Assembly: GCA_903813345.2 (NCBI GenBank) | Contig: CAIIXF020000002.1 | Location: 472,001 to 536,000, forward strand | Length of the DNA: 64,000 bases | Reading direction: 5' to 3' | Source of the DNA: Owenia fusiformis | Lineage: Eukaryota; Annelida; Polychaeta; Sabellida; Oweniidae | Shown here: positions 47,201 through 52,850 of the stretch, one piece after another | Layout: every line of letters starts with the position of its first letter | Position numbering within the stretch: the first letter of the stretch is position 1 | The notes under the pieces: generated by a model | Databases searched by the model: none | What the model saw: the letters and a program-made list of their open reading frames with translations, nothing else | What the model was told of the DNA's origin: nothing | Program-made: the position numbers and the translations under genes

Positions 47201-50200
47201 CAGGACAAATAATTTGTTTAGTTCTCAAAGCAGATATTTTGCTTGTTGCCCAGCTCACATATTTGTTCTATACCCTTGTCAGTGTACATTTATATTTTTG
47301 ATTAGTAGCCTGGACATATATTTTATATTTTGTCTACACTTTGTCTACATTTTGTTTCCACGGAACCTAAAGTAAACCAGGACATACATTTTATCTAGTA
47401 CCAGGTTCATATGATTTGTCCAATAGTATTATAGTACACAGGACAATCATTTTGCTCTACTGCCAGCTGTTGCAGAATCTCATACTGCAGTAACACAAAT
47501 GAAATGAATATACAAGATAGCAAAATAACACAGCAAAACACAAAGTCACCAAATCAAGAAACTGAATTGAATCTGAGTGAACCAAAGAAGAACAACCTTC
47601 CTGTCAACACAAAAGTGATGGAACAAATCGACAACATCATGAAAAACTTCCAAGGAACTGAAGAAGAATCTACAAAGGCGAAGGAAATGTTTCTAACATA
47701 CCATGACATCTTTGGAACCGATGAAACCGATCTAGGATGTACTGACTTATTGCAGCACAGTATTCCAACACCTGACGGCCTAGTAATAAATGAACCGTAC
47801 CGAAGAATACCACCTGCCATTTTCGAAGAAGTAAAGGAGCACATAGACAAACTGATAGAAAAGAAAGTCATTAGACCCAGCAACAGTTCTTTTGCCAGTC
47901 CAGTGGTGATCGTTAGGAAGAAGAATAAATCTATACGCCTATGTGTGGACTACAGACGCTTGAATCAACACACCACTAGAGATTCTTTTCCACTTCCAAG
48001 AATCCAAGAGAGCATGGATTCCCTTCTAAACTCGAAGATATTCAGCTGCATCGACCTCCAAAGTGCTTATTTGCAAGTGAAAGTCATCGATGAAGATATC
48101 CACAAGACTGCATTTACTACTCCTCTAGGACTATACGAATATATGAGAATGCCATTTGGACTATCTAATGCGCCTTCAACATACCAACGACTCATGACGA
48201 TTGCATTTCGTGAAGAGCTTTTCAAAACTGTTCTCTGTTATTTAGATGATCTACTCGTATACTCCTCTTCAATCAGTGAAAACATTGACAGAATTGAAAC
48301 AGTTTTCAAGATACTAAAGAAACACAATCTCAAATTGGAACTACGAAAATGCCATTTCTTCAAAACAGAAGTAATCTACTTGGGACACAAAGTTTCTGGA
48401 GAAGGAATTCAACCAGACCCATCCAAGATAGATCAGATAGTCAACTGGAAGGAACCAAAGACTTTAAAAGACTTGAGAAAATTCCTAGGAACTACAGGAT
48501 ATCATCGACGTTTCATCAAATCCTATGCTTCTGTAGCTCAACCCCTACATGATCTTGTGAAGAAGGTTCTCAACAAATCCAGCAAAAAGACAGCAAACAT
48601 AGAGAAACTTTGGACTTCAGAATGTAAAGCTGCTATGGAGATGATCAAGGAAAGACTAACAACAGCACCATGTCTAGGTTTTGCAGATTATTCCAAACCA
48701 TTTATACTCGAAACCGATGCTTCCAATACGGGCCTTGGAGCCGAACTTTTCCAACTTCAAGATGGCAGAATGAGAGTAATAGGTTATGGCAGTCGATCAC
48801 TCCGAGGTGCAGAGAGAAATATGAAAAACTACTCATCCAAGAAACTAGAACTTCTCGCACTTAAATGGGCCATAACAGAGAAATTTCGAGACTTCTTACT
48901 AGGAACCAAGTTCACTGTATTCACAGACAATAATCCCTTAACGTACATCATGCACAAGAAGAGACTACCTGCTTTGGAACAGCGATGGATATCTGATCTG
49001 GCGAGTTTTGATTTCGACATCAAATACAAACCTGGTAAAACCAACACAGCTGCAGACTGCCTATCTAGACTAGAACATGACTCGGAAGAAGATGATAGAG
49101 AAGAAGATTTCGAAGTTAGTGCAATGCAGATACTTGCCAAACAGTGTGACATCACATACTTACCTGAGATGGAAGAAATAAAAGAAGCCAAACAAAAAGA
49201 AGTTGCAGCACTACAAATAGAAGCAGAAATATCACAAGATGTAGCATCTTCATTTCTACCAACAATAACGAAGGATGGTTACAGAGAATTACAGCAAAAT
49301 GACAAGGATATCGCTCTCATAACTGAGATGGTAAAAGTTAACTACAAACCTACTTCAAAAGCAATGAAAAAACTCACAAAAAGCCAAAGAAAATTGGTTA
49401 AACAGTTGAAAAACCTTGTAATGATAGATGAAATTCTGTACAGAAAATCACACTTTAATGACACTTCTGTATTCCAAGCTGTTGTACCAGATGTTCTGAA
49501 GGAAGAAGTTCTTAAGTCACTACATGACTTCACAGGACACCAAGGAGTAGAACGAACAGAGAAGCTCATCAGACAAAGATTTTATTGGACAGAACTTCAT
49601 CAAGATGTCACAGAATATATCACAACCTGTAGCAGATGTCTGTTCGGAAAGATGCCTTACCAGAAAGTTATTACACCTCTAGGCAGACTTACAGCAAATA
49701 GACCATTAGATCTTGTCTTCATTGACTTTACTCTTCTTGAAAAAGCCTCCAATGGAATGGAAAATGTACTTGTGATCACAGACGCATTCACAAAGTTCAC
49801 AATCACAGAACCCACCAGAGATCAAAAAGCTGAGACTGTAGCTAAAGTACTAGTGAAGTCATTTATCCAGATATTTGGCATCCCACACAGAATACATAGC
49901 GACCAAGGAAGAAACTTCGAGAGTGAGGTCATCAAGTGTCTTTGTAAGATGTATAATATAGAAAAATCAAGAACAACGCCATACCACCCCTCAGGAAACG
50001 GCCAATGCGAAAGATTTAATAGGACGCTTCACAACCTTCTGATATCTCTTGAACAAGACAAGAAGAGAAGATGGCCTGATTATATCAAAGAACTGACCTA
50101 CTGTTATAACACAACACCACACAGTTCTACGGGATACCATCCCTTCTTTCTGATGTTTGGTCGAGAACCGAGACTTCCCATATCCATTCAGCTAGGTGTT

Positions 50201-52850
50201 GACGATGTTGATACTTGTGACAAGGATAAAGAAAAAGAAGAACAGGTTCAGAAAGAGAACAAAAGTTGTATAGTAGAACATGAAAGAATATTGAAAGAAG
50301 CACACACAAAAGAAGTTCCACAGAAAGTAAGAGGAATAAAACAAAACAAACATGAAGATGTGCCTGAAACTGAGACTATCAGGAGATCAAAAAGATTAGC
50401 AGCTCAGAATGCCATGATGTAGACATGATGTCAGAAAAATTGAGATATATATTTTATCGCGTTTAGTGATTTGCGATAAGCGTTCTGTAATAAATGTTAT
50501 TTTCTTAACTATTGTTCTATTTTAATAATTCAAATTACTGTTATATGTTACTGTTATTTATACTATAAAAGAAACACAATACATATATAAAAAGTTACTT
50601 TGTTAACAGAACATAATTTTATTGACTACCATTTTAAGGTAGTGGATGTTAATTAGGGGAGGATAATCCTTCATAATGGTATTTCATAATGTTATTTTCT
50701 ATGTTCCACGTGTGTGTGACATTTTGTTGTTAGAATTTAATGTATTTTATAATTCCTGTGGTAGCAAGAGCAAGGATAATTTGGGACAAATTATGACGAG
50801 TCCGCGTGTGTGTGACAGGATGTTTTAGATTTTCAAACCCTACTGTGGAGAGTTATATTTTTATGTATTTCAATTATATTTTCAAACCCTGCTAGGAGAA
50901 TAGCTTTGATTTACACACAGTGTGCACATGCAAGGGGATTAACCTTGATTGCATTTACTTTCCAAATCACCAGTGCTAGCCTTGATTTTGAACTGTAAAG
51001 ACATGGTAAGAAATTTTCATATATTTTTGTCACTTTTTACCCTTTAGAATATGCCAACATTATGCCAATTGTATTCATTTTATTCTCCATAACTTTAGCT
51101 CCAATTTGATGTAAATATTATTTTGTATTTCAAATACTTTTGAGTAATTTCTTTGTAAAACTTGAACAATGTGTTGGAACATTTGTCCATAAGGTGATGT
51201 TCATTTCATGCACCTGTGCGTTATTCATTTACAATTAAAACCACCATTTATGTCATTTCATATGACTTATCTTGGTACACACGTTTTACAGGAGACACTG
51301 TGTGCGTACTAAAGATGTATGGCTAGCACTCAGAGACTGTATAGCTTATTTTATAAGGTACATTCCACATTTTATTTTATATTGCTCAATTGTAAACCTT
51401 CATGGTACATTTTGCATAAAGTAACTGAATTATATTTATATTTGGTAATTTCAATAGAGAAATGTATGTAGTGCGTCAAGCACAGTATAAGGGTTTTCTT
51501 GGGAACAGAATAAGGGCCCTTTAAGTCCCATAGCCCTTAGTACTAAGAAGTTTATCATAAAACTGTATGTTTCATTATTGTATTTTACCTGCTTTACAAA
51601 CAGCTATTTGTACATTACTTTTATTTGCAGCTCTGGGGTACAAACTAGGTGCACAGCCTTAAGCATTTGTGGTTTTGGTCTTAAGTGATTTAGGTAGCTT
51701 GAATACAAGATCAGTTAGTGATTTAGGTAGCTTGAGTACAAGATCAGTTAGTGATTTAGGTAGCTTGAGTATTAAGATCAGTTGAGAGATTTAGCTCATT
51801 TGTATAACATTTTGATCATTTGATTGATTATAGGGTTGAATACATTTTAAATACATTTTATATTCTTATTCTGTTAATTCGATTTGTAATGTAACCAACG
51901 TCCACTCCCCCATATGTATTTTGAAGGCCACCTGAAGTAGCTGATGCGATGATTAAGCTCATATTATTTTATATACAATGTGACATGCCATATATGTATT
52001 TTACAGGCCATCTGAAGTAGCTGGTGCAATGATTAAGCTCATATTATTTTAAATACAATGTGACATGCCATATATGTATTTTACAGGCCATCTGAAGTAG
52101 CTGGTGCAATGATTAAGCTCATATTATTTTATATACAATGTGACATGCCATATATGTATTTTGAAGGCCACCTGAAGTAGCTGATGCGATGATTAAGCTC
52201 ATATTATTTTATATACAATGTGACATGCCATATATGTATTTTACAGGCCATCTGAAGTAGCTGGTGCAATGATTAAGCTCATATTATTTTATATACAATG
52301 TGACATGCCATATATGTATTTTACAGGCCACCTGAAGTAGCTGGTGCAATGATTAAGCTCATATTATTTTATATACAATGTGACATGCCATATATGTATT
52401 TTGCAGGCCACCTGAAGTAGCTGATGCGATGATAAAGCTCATATTATTTTATATACAATGTGACATGCCATATATGTATTTTACAGGCCATCTGAAGTAG
52501 ATGGTGCAATGATTAAGCTCATATTATTTTATATACAATGTGACATGCCATATATGTATTTTACAGGCCATCTGAAGTAGCTGGTGCAATGATTAAGCTC
52601 ATATTATTTTATATACAATGTGACATGCCATATATGTATTTTGCAGGCCACCTGAAGTAGCTGATGCAATGAGTAAGCTCATATTATTTTATATACAATG
52701 TGACATGCCATATATGTATTTTGCAGGCCACCTGAAGTAGCTGATGCGATGATAAAGCTCATAGAAGATGACGAATTGAATGGAGTATCGTTGTTAGTTA
52801 TGCCATGGTCACATAGGCTCCGATCCATCGGCCGGCGCCCGGCCGATTGA
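20151..52850 (+). CDS. 15-hydroxyprostaglandin dehydrogenase-like short-chain dehydrogenase (SDR), seven exons
   Basis: Exons: 20151-20243, 38722-38842, 39406-39512, 40447-40543, 41268-41344, 42975-43144, 52727-52850. Each has AG/GT borders and phases 0,1,0,1,0,2 that chain without a break into 262 residues; human HPGD has 266. Classical SDR motifs are all present: TGGARGIG for the cofactor, Asp in VCSVDVN ending strand beta-2 (NAD preference), CDIT, NNAG, the Ser in YTSSKAG, and YTAAK as the Tyr-Lys catalytic pair. After PPEVADAMIKLIEDDELNG the C-terminus is encoded by a MITE inserted in exon 7. HPGD oxidises the 15-hydroxyl of prostaglandins in the cytosol; substrate in this animal is not predictable. 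Introns 1 and 6 are swollen by transposons. Polyadenylation signal AATAAA at 53025-53030. Confidence 0.88.
20244..21249. other. Start of intron 1 of the 15-PGDH-like gene, nothing recognised
   Basis: AT-rich, with a C-run at 20540-20550. No coding or element ends seen. Confidence 0.5.
21250..21500. repeat. Inverted copy of the 3741-4480 repeat family
   Basis: Opens with GACGGCGGTTGGTGGTTGGT and continues with GACTTCATTTGCTTCCAAAA and GATTTGACCTTCACTGACCT, the reverse complement order of the block at 3741-4480. It lies in intron 1. Confidence 0.7.
21530..21658. repeat. Perfect 59-bp inverted repeat with 11-bp loop
   Basis: The left arm 21530-21588 and right arm 21600-21658 are exact reverse complements over 59 bases by eye. 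The arm begins CAAAATATTTTTTTCTTC and ends CAGGACGTTTCGAA. Transcribed as part of intron 1 it would form a long perfect RNA stem. No terminal features or target duplication were identified. Confidence 0.9.
22034..22147. repeat. Hairpin-forming inverted repeat
   Basis: The left arm (GGTTCAGGATATTGGAATTA start) and right arm (ending ATCCTAATATCCTGAACC) are about 45 bp each with a few mismatches, around a GC-rich loop containing CGGGACCTGCGGCCCTCGGG. It resembles the hairpin at 2869-2955 in design but not in sequence. Confidence 0.7.
22972..23527. pseudogene. CR1-like LINE reverse transcriptase fragment with internal inversion
   Basis: Two blocks of the same RT domain lie in opposite orientation. 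On the plus strand 22972-23251 reads EAGVPQGSLLGPLVFLFYIN then LFADDTSLM, the QG and FADD motifs. On the minus strand 23527-23252 reads the upstream part, with FLDISKALDKVWHRGL. In the intact relative at 57188-60109 the two blocks are adjacent and collinear, so the downstream block has been inverted here. The family is the same as that relative. Confidence 0.8.
23515..26771 (+). pseudogene. LINE (endonuclease-RT type), 5'-truncated, inside the CR1-like relic
   Basis: The plus-strand frame begins inside the endonuclease (VILCGDFNCHLSSKL; CLDFIML; NVSNHSPIF). It continues through a full RT domain (NYRGLTLTTVISK, FLDNVRAYDYLW, GCGQGRICSS, VADDTTVLSS). A TAA stop at 25744-25746 and a later frame change near 25950 separate the C-terminal region 25970-26626, which carries a Cys-x2-Cys-x9-His-x4-Cys finger (CLACAKTTNDIVKHFILEC). 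The 3' end shows AATAAAGAA and an ACCAT repeat tail. Both interruptions and the missing start make it inactive. The clade is unresolved; the finger and tail resemble several APE-type LINE groups. Confidence 0.82.
26772..27335 (-). pseudogene. CR1-like LINE ORF2 relic, endonuclease deleted
   Basis: The minus frame from 27315 starts MSIDICQYRAAIGYWYLITR, clearly the N-terminus of the ORF2 at 57188. After IIGGIHP it jumps to a region equivalent to about residue 430 of that protein (SLKIKLSDNQTSRKLYFNIL), so the NPGP motif and the whole endonuclease are deleted. The frame stops at 26812-26814, but similarity runs on to about 26772, where the plus-strand LINE begins. Together with 22972-23527 this looks like one CR1-like copy that received another LINE. 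Confidence 0.8.
27336..28022. other. Intron 1 sequence, nothing recognised
   Basis: AT-rich; no element ends or coding motifs found. Confidence 0.45.
28023..28871. mobile_element. 849-bp foldback element with ~415-bp arms and CATAT target duplication
   Basis: Starts CACCCTATGCAGACAGAGCC and ends with its inverse. The arms meet around 28440-28455, where GGTGCGGAGC and GCTCCGCACC flank a short centre. Divergence between arms is a few percent. CATAT occurs directly on both sides (28018-28022 and 28872-28876). No protein is encoded; the 28676-28867 open frame is simply one arm. It is non-autonomous, superfamily not assigned. Confidence 0.88.
28877..29329. other. Intron 1 sequence, nothing recognised
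   Basis: AT-rich spacer between the foldback element and the next tandem repeat. Confidence 0.45.
29330..30045. repeat. ~150-bp tandem repeat with AAAATGGCCGCC motif
   Basis: Units start near 29341, 29490 and 29640, with further units from about 29800. Each contains GATTTTAGGACGGAAAATCC, AAAATGGCCGCCTTAAC and CCCTCAAACGGTTTGGCT. The block ends with GACGCCCGCCCGCCCAACCG, a C-rich run comparable to the GACGGACGGAC end of the repeat block at 42110-42835. Confidence 0.85.
30106..30478 (-). repeat. 3' terminal segment of the R2/NeSL-type LINE (copy A)
   Basis: 373 bp that recur at 37772-38138 with a few substitutions and a small gap (CCGCTAC present here only). It covers the C-terminal codons and 3' UTR of the element. 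The copies share a left boundary at TAATGTTGAATTAAACGC, which marks the 3' terminus of the LINE. Confidence 0.88.
30455..31417 (-). pseudogene. R2/NeSL-type LINE CCHC knuckle and restriction-like endonuclease
   Basis: A 320-codon frame. It contains CSLCKDQPASLRHILSSC (Cys-x2-Cys-x8-His-x4-Cys) and the endonuclease core RPDIVIRSND...VELTVPWEDR. It ends early at a TGA after VGCRGFA; the duplicate at 37772-38138 has GGA at that codon and reads on through GKSVTWMLKPLG, so the stop is a mutation of this copy. Confidence 0.82.
31520..31855 (-). pseudogene. R2/NeSL-type LINE, end of RT and thumb
   Basis: After the insertion the minus strand reads SLRPVGVISNNKFTMQGETI, then KCLGKWFDHSL and GIIPRLNWPFTMYDF, the thumb region of the R2-type RT. 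It joins the text at 34775 without large loss. Confidence 0.75.
32885..33180. repeat. Degenerate TTGCTTGGTTGG simple repeat
   Basis: Imperfect four- and eight-base periodic text (TTGCTTGC, TTGGTTGG, TTGCTTGG) over about 300 bp. No coding meaning. Confidence 0.75.
33200..33490. mobile_element. 291-bp MITE with CAGGGGCGTAG-like ends and ATATC duplication
   Basis: The left end CATAGGCGTAGCCAAGGAGG and right end AGCTGACTACGCCCCTG are inverted copies with poly-G/poly-C tracts just inside. ATATC flanks both sides (33195-33199, 33491-33495). A fragment of the same family (CCCCGACGGAAAGCTGGCTA) lies near 60720. Confidence 0.75.
34768..35089 (-). pseudogene. R2/NeSL-type LINE, middle part of RT
   Basis: Starting at the mariner junction it reads MRFSTRHITSDWQRLERGIM then GCSVSVILFVAAMNIL. 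In a shifted frame it continues to AFMDDITAM, the second catalytic motif, and FKPKKSRSL. It then stops in the 2.9-kb insertion. Confidence 0.75.
35090..36134. mobile_element. Tc1/mariner-like element remnant inserted in the LINE RT
   Basis: TA is present on both sides (35088-35089, 36135-36136). The right end read inward is CAGGGTGATCATTAAGTTCT; the left has CAGTTCTGGGAATTTATCTG, the same text lacking 13 bases. Both ends continue with an ATTTTTCAACCA-like segment. A plus-strand stretch near 35510-35580 (HTTLEELGFTQVITAPYS) resembles the region before the last catalytic acid of mariner-type transposases, but the frame is short and degraded. Confidence 0.65.
36137..36671 (-). pseudogene. R2/NeSL-type LINE, first part of RT
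   Basis: Two frames: 36671-36474 has SGSAPGPSGLTYKIYKNCP, the start of the RT domain; 36421 to about 36137 has LSVVWLDLAKAYPSVPHQL, the RT catalytic Asp block (usually AYGSVPH). The reading then meets the mariner-like element at 36134 and resumes at 35089. Confidence 0.75.
36844..37490 (-). pseudogene. R2/NeSL-type LINE N-terminal region with zinc finger
   Basis: The frame reads a Cys-x2-Cys...His-x4-His...Cys finger (CESCGRIFKNWHGVRIHQGK) at about 37490-37425, then MNTPRKTQDNPDPVNNHNV and a long Lys/Arg-rich, probably helical segment. Such fingers bind target DNA in R2-type elements. The sequence upstream is frame-shifted at a C-run near 37566-37577. Confidence 0.7.
37772..38138 (-). mobile_element. 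5'-truncated second R2/NeSL-type LINE, head-to-tail with the first
   Basis: Only the last 367 bp of the element. It lies immediately upstream (in element orientation) of the longer copy, with no unrelated DNA visible between. The frame GCRGFAGKSVTWMLKPLG is intact here. Such head-to-tail stacking is expected when a LINE prefers a fixed target or inserts next to its own end. Confidence 0.78.
38311..38450. mobile_element. 140-bp Harbinger-like MITE, intron 1 copy
   Basis: Near-palindromic element from TGCCTTGGTCACATTTGCTC to GACCCAGGCA, ending next to TTA. It is about 92% identical by eye, in the opposite orientation, to the copy in exon 7 (52801-52940) and has exactly the same length. It lies about 270 bp upstream of exon 2. 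Confidence 0.82.
38722..38842 (+). CDS. 15-PGDH-like exon 2: beta-2 acidic residue and CDIT
   Basis: Acceptor GACAG, donor A|GTAAGA. Reads VCSVDVNSADGEETVEDLK and ends at CDITKENEVR plus one base. The Asp after beta-2 marks NAD rather than NADP use. Contained in frame with exon 1 in phase 0. Confidence 0.88.
39406..39512 (+). CDS. 15-PGDH-like exon 3: NNAG motif
   Basis: Acceptor CTTGTAG, donor CTC|GTAAGA. It completes a split Asn codon and reads ALKVAKDTFGDVTIMVNNAG, then IIDETNISGTISINL. The NNAG motif stabilises the central sheet and helps catalysis in SDRs. Confidence 0.88.
39513..40446. other. Intron 3 of the 15-PGDH-like gene, nothing recognised
   Basis: AT-rich; the short frame 39549-39785 on the minus strand has no recognisable content. 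Confidence 0.5.
40447..40543 (+). CDS. 15-PGDH-like exon 4: catalytic Ser
   Basis: Reads EAPVRCTMIALESMGRNNGG, then NGGVVVYTSSKAG (last Gly split by the intron). Fourteen residues separate INL of exon 3 from GRNN, the same count as in vertebrate HPGD, which supports the chosen acceptor at 40445-40446 even though its pyrimidine tract is weak. Donor G|GTAAGG. Confidence 0.82.
40745..41230. mobile_element. MITE in intron 4 with ~55-bp inverted ends
   Basis: The left arm CCGGAATAGCCTGACTACGG and the right arm (inverted CCTGGATTAGCCTGACAACG) continue alike through AAAGTCAGATACCGTTGTCA and AAATGGCGGACAT. Total length is about 485 bp. No clear target duplication. The inner end of each arm carries an ATGGCGGAC motif similar to those in the AAAATGGCGGC repeats. 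Confidence 0.75.
41268..41344 (+). CDS. 15-PGDH-like exon 5: catalytic Tyr and Lys
   Basis: Acceptor GTTCCAG, donor GCT|GTAAGT. Reads IIPIGGLPVYTAAKHGLVGF then VRSMA. YTAAK supplies the proton-donor Tyr and the Lys that lowers its pKa. Confidence 0.88.
41345..42109. other. Intron 5 (first part), nothing recognised
   Basis: No coding potential or element ends identified in this AT-rich stretch. Confidence 0.45.
42110..42835 (-). repeat. AAAATGGCGGC-type repeat block (copy 3), inverted
   Basis: Three to four units of about 125 bp with AAAATGGCGGCCATTTTTCA-like palindromes, then ATCGGCTTTCGAGCAGAACT and a run GACGGACGGACAGACGGACG, ending CATTCGATGGGATAAC. It is related to the blocks at 8555-8780 and 16195-16760. 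It ends about 140 bp before exon 6. Confidence 0.82.
42975..43144 (+). CDS. 15-PGDH-like exon 6: substrate-side region
   Basis: Acceptor AACTTCAG, donor CA|GTAAGA. Reads LSPRIKDWGVRFNCVCPALV, with the CPA-Val/Thr motif that follows strand beta-6 in SDRs, then a helical region ending KMETIL and two bases of a Gln codon. Those two bases need an exon beginning with G, which exon 7 and most array copies provide. Confidence 0.86.
43345..43913 (+). pseudogene. Relic duplicate of 15-PGDH-like last exon (exon 7'), split by a MITE
   Basis: After an acceptor-like TTCTCAAG, 43345-43374 reads, in the phase required by exon 6, PSQIADAMIK. The text resumes after the MITE at 43868 with W M, a TAA stop in place of the Glu codon, then DDALNGVVEK and a second stop near 43911. 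This matches PPEVADAMIKLIEDDELNGV of the working exon 7. DDALNG is in fact closer to vertebrate HPGD than DDELNG is. It is an old duplicate of the last exon, inactivated by the nonsense codon and by the insertion. Confidence 0.78.
43375..43863. mobile_element. TTAA-flanked (piggyBac-type) MITE within exon 7'
   Basis: TTAA at 43371-43374 and 43864-43867 flanks ends AGGCCCACTCTGCG and (inverted) AGCCACACTATACT. Removing the element and one TTAA rejoins the exon relic in frame through the Lys codon. TTAA duplications are diagnostic of piggyBac-type insertion. About 489 bp, non-coding. Confidence 0.75.
43958..44602. mobile_element. 645-bp Tc1/mariner-type MITE with long inverted repeats
   Basis: TA flanks (43956-43957, 44603-44604) and ends CAGCGTGTCCCGAAAGTATG / inverted CAGGGTGTCCCGAAATTATG. 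The arms extend about 230 bp with moderate divergence. It sits at the left edge of the 80-bp array: the sequences on both sides (TTTATAACAATATGACATA and TTTTATATACAATGTGACAT) are array-like. Confidence 0.82.
44605..45527 (+). repeat. Left half of the 80-bp exon-7 acceptor array, 11 copies
   Basis: Strict 80-bp period. Copies begin (base after AG) at 44658, 44738, 44818, 44898, 44978, 45058, 45138, 45218, 45298, 45378 and 45458. Each unit is TATATGTATTTTGCAG or a variant (TTACAG, TTTCAG, GGAG in the first), then 37 nt equal to the start of exon 7 through CTCATA, then TTATTTTATATACAATGTGA. The exon part reads PSEVAGAMIKLI in the correct phase. Variants recur every third unit. The array is cut at 45527 by the gypsy element. 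Confidence 0.92.
45528..46629 (+). repeat. 5' LTR of the gypsy-type element
   Basis: 1102 bp. Contains three tandem copies of a ~30-bp unit (GTGATTTAGGTAGCTTGA-) near 46400-46500. Differs from the 3' LTR at about four positions noticed by eye (for example CTAGCTTTG/CTAGCCTTG, CAATATGATG/CAATTTGATG). Confidence 0.92.
46860..46975 (+). repeat. 20-bp tandem repeat in the gypsy leader
   Basis: About four copies of AAGAACATTTGAATTTCAAC, the last ones degenerate, between the 5' LTR and the pol frame. It occupies the place where gag would be expected. Confidence 0.85.
47504..50422 (+). CDS. Gypsy-type Pol: reverse transcriptase, RNase H, integrase
   Basis: A 972-residue intact frame. RT spans about residues 75-275 with LCVDYRRLN, FSCIDLQSAY, MPFGLSNAP and YLDDLLVYSS (near 246). 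RNase H follows with ETDASNTGLGAEL (near 402) and a closing KPGKTNTAADCLSR. Integrase has the HHCC finger (HDFTGHQGVE...CSRC, near 672) and a D,D35E core: FIDFTLL, HSDQGRNFES and GNGQCERFNR, with exactly 35 residues between the second Asp and the Glu. The C-terminus is charged and ends RRSKRLAAQ. No protease motif (DTG/DSG) precedes RT. The intact frame suggests that enzymatic functions may be retained, with Gag having to come from another copy. Confidence 0.92.
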   Translation: MNIQDSKITQQNTKSPNQETELNLSEPKKNNLPVNTKVMEQIDNIMKNFQGTEEESTKAKEMFLTYHDIFGTDETDLGCTDLLQHSIPTPDGLVINEPYRRIPPAIFEEVKEHIDKLIEKKVIRPSNSSFASPVVIVRKKNKSIRLCVDYRRLNQHTTRDSFPLPRIQESMDSLLNSKIFSCIDLQSAYLQVKVIDEDIHKTAFTTPLGLYEYMRMPFGLSNAPSTYQRLMTIAFREELFKTVLCYLDDLLVYSSSISENIDRIETVFKILKKHNLKLELRKCHFFKTEVIYLGHKVSGEGIQPDPSKIDQIVNWKEPKTLKDLRKFLGTTGYHRRFIKSYASVAQPLHDLVKKVLNKSSKKTANIEKLWTSECKAAMEMIKERLTTAPCLGFADYSKPFILETDASNTGLGAELFQLQDGRMRVIGYGSRSLRGAERNMKNYSSKKLELLALKWAITEKFRDFLLGTKFTVFTDNNPLTYIMHKKRLPALEQRWISDLASFDFDIKYKPGKTNTAADCLSRLEHDSEEDDREEDFEVSAMQILAKQCDITYLPEMEEIKEAKQKEVAALQIEAEISQDVASSFLPTITKDGYRELQQNDKDIALITEMVKVNYKPTSKAMKKLTKSQRKLVKQLKNLVMIDEILYRKSHFNDTSVFQAVVPDVLKEEVLKSLHDFTGHQGVERTEKLIRQRFYWTELHQDVTEYITTCSRCLFGKMPYQKVITPLGRLTANRPLDLVFIDFTLLEKASNGMENVLVITDAFTKFTITEPTRDQKAETVAKVLVKSFIQIFGIPHRIHSDQGRNFESEVIKCLCKMYNIEKSRTTPYHPSGNGQCERFNRTLHNLLISLEQDKKRRWPDYIKELTYCYNTTPHSSTGYHPFFLMFGREPRLPISIQLGVDDVDTCDKDKEKEEQVQKENKSCIVEHERILKEAHTKEVPQKVRGIKQNKHEDVPETETIRRSKRLAAQNAMM
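50811..51912 (+). repeat. 3' LTR of the gypsy-type element
   Basis: 1102 bp, the same length as the 5' LTR. It ends CCCCCA at 51912, followed by the TATG duplication and then array sequence (TATTTTGAAGG). Confidence 0.92.
51913..52726 (+). repeat. Right half of the 80-bp exon-7 acceptor array
   Basis: Continues the 80-bp period to the real exon 7. Copies begin at 51927, 52007, 52087, 52167, 52247, 52327, 52407, 52487, 52567 and 52647; the next, at 52727, is the real last exon. Types alternate as A-B-B: A is CCACCTGAAGTAGCTGATGC, B is CCATCTGAAGTAGCTGGTGC, giving a 240-bp higher-order unit. The real exon is an A type. Confidence 0.92.
52727..52850 (+). CDS. 15-PGDH-like exon 7: last exon with MITE-derived C-terminus
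   Basis: Acceptor TTTTGCAG. Reads PPEVADAMIKLIEDDELNGV then SLLV. From 52800 the frame enters a 140-bp MITE and reads MPWSHRLRSIGRRPAD before a TGA at 52848-52850. If the MITE and one TTA copy are removed, the frame runs from 52800 to 52944 and gives 14 other codons ending at TAA 52985-52987, close to the usual HPGD tail length. The current tail is basic and unrelated to the family. The catalytic core is intact; whether the changed tail affects stability or dimerisation is unknown. Confidence 0.82.

Larger units (their letters stand above)
45528..51912 (+). mobile_element. Ty3/gypsy-type LTR retrotransposon, complete with LTRs, lacking gag
   Basis: Two 1102-bp LTRs (45528-46629 and 50811-51912) begin TGTGACAGG and end CCCCCA. 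TATG is duplicated at 45524-45527 and 51913-51916. The single long frame (47504-50422) encodes RT, RNase H and integrase in gypsy order. The 874 bp between the 5' LTR and that frame contain no gag or protease frame. The first bases after the 5' LTR (TGG) fit a tRNA primer site. I see no purine tract directly before the 3' LTR; the nearest is AGGGGAGG about 150 bp upstream. LTRs differ at about four positions, so insertion is recent. Confidence 0.9.
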
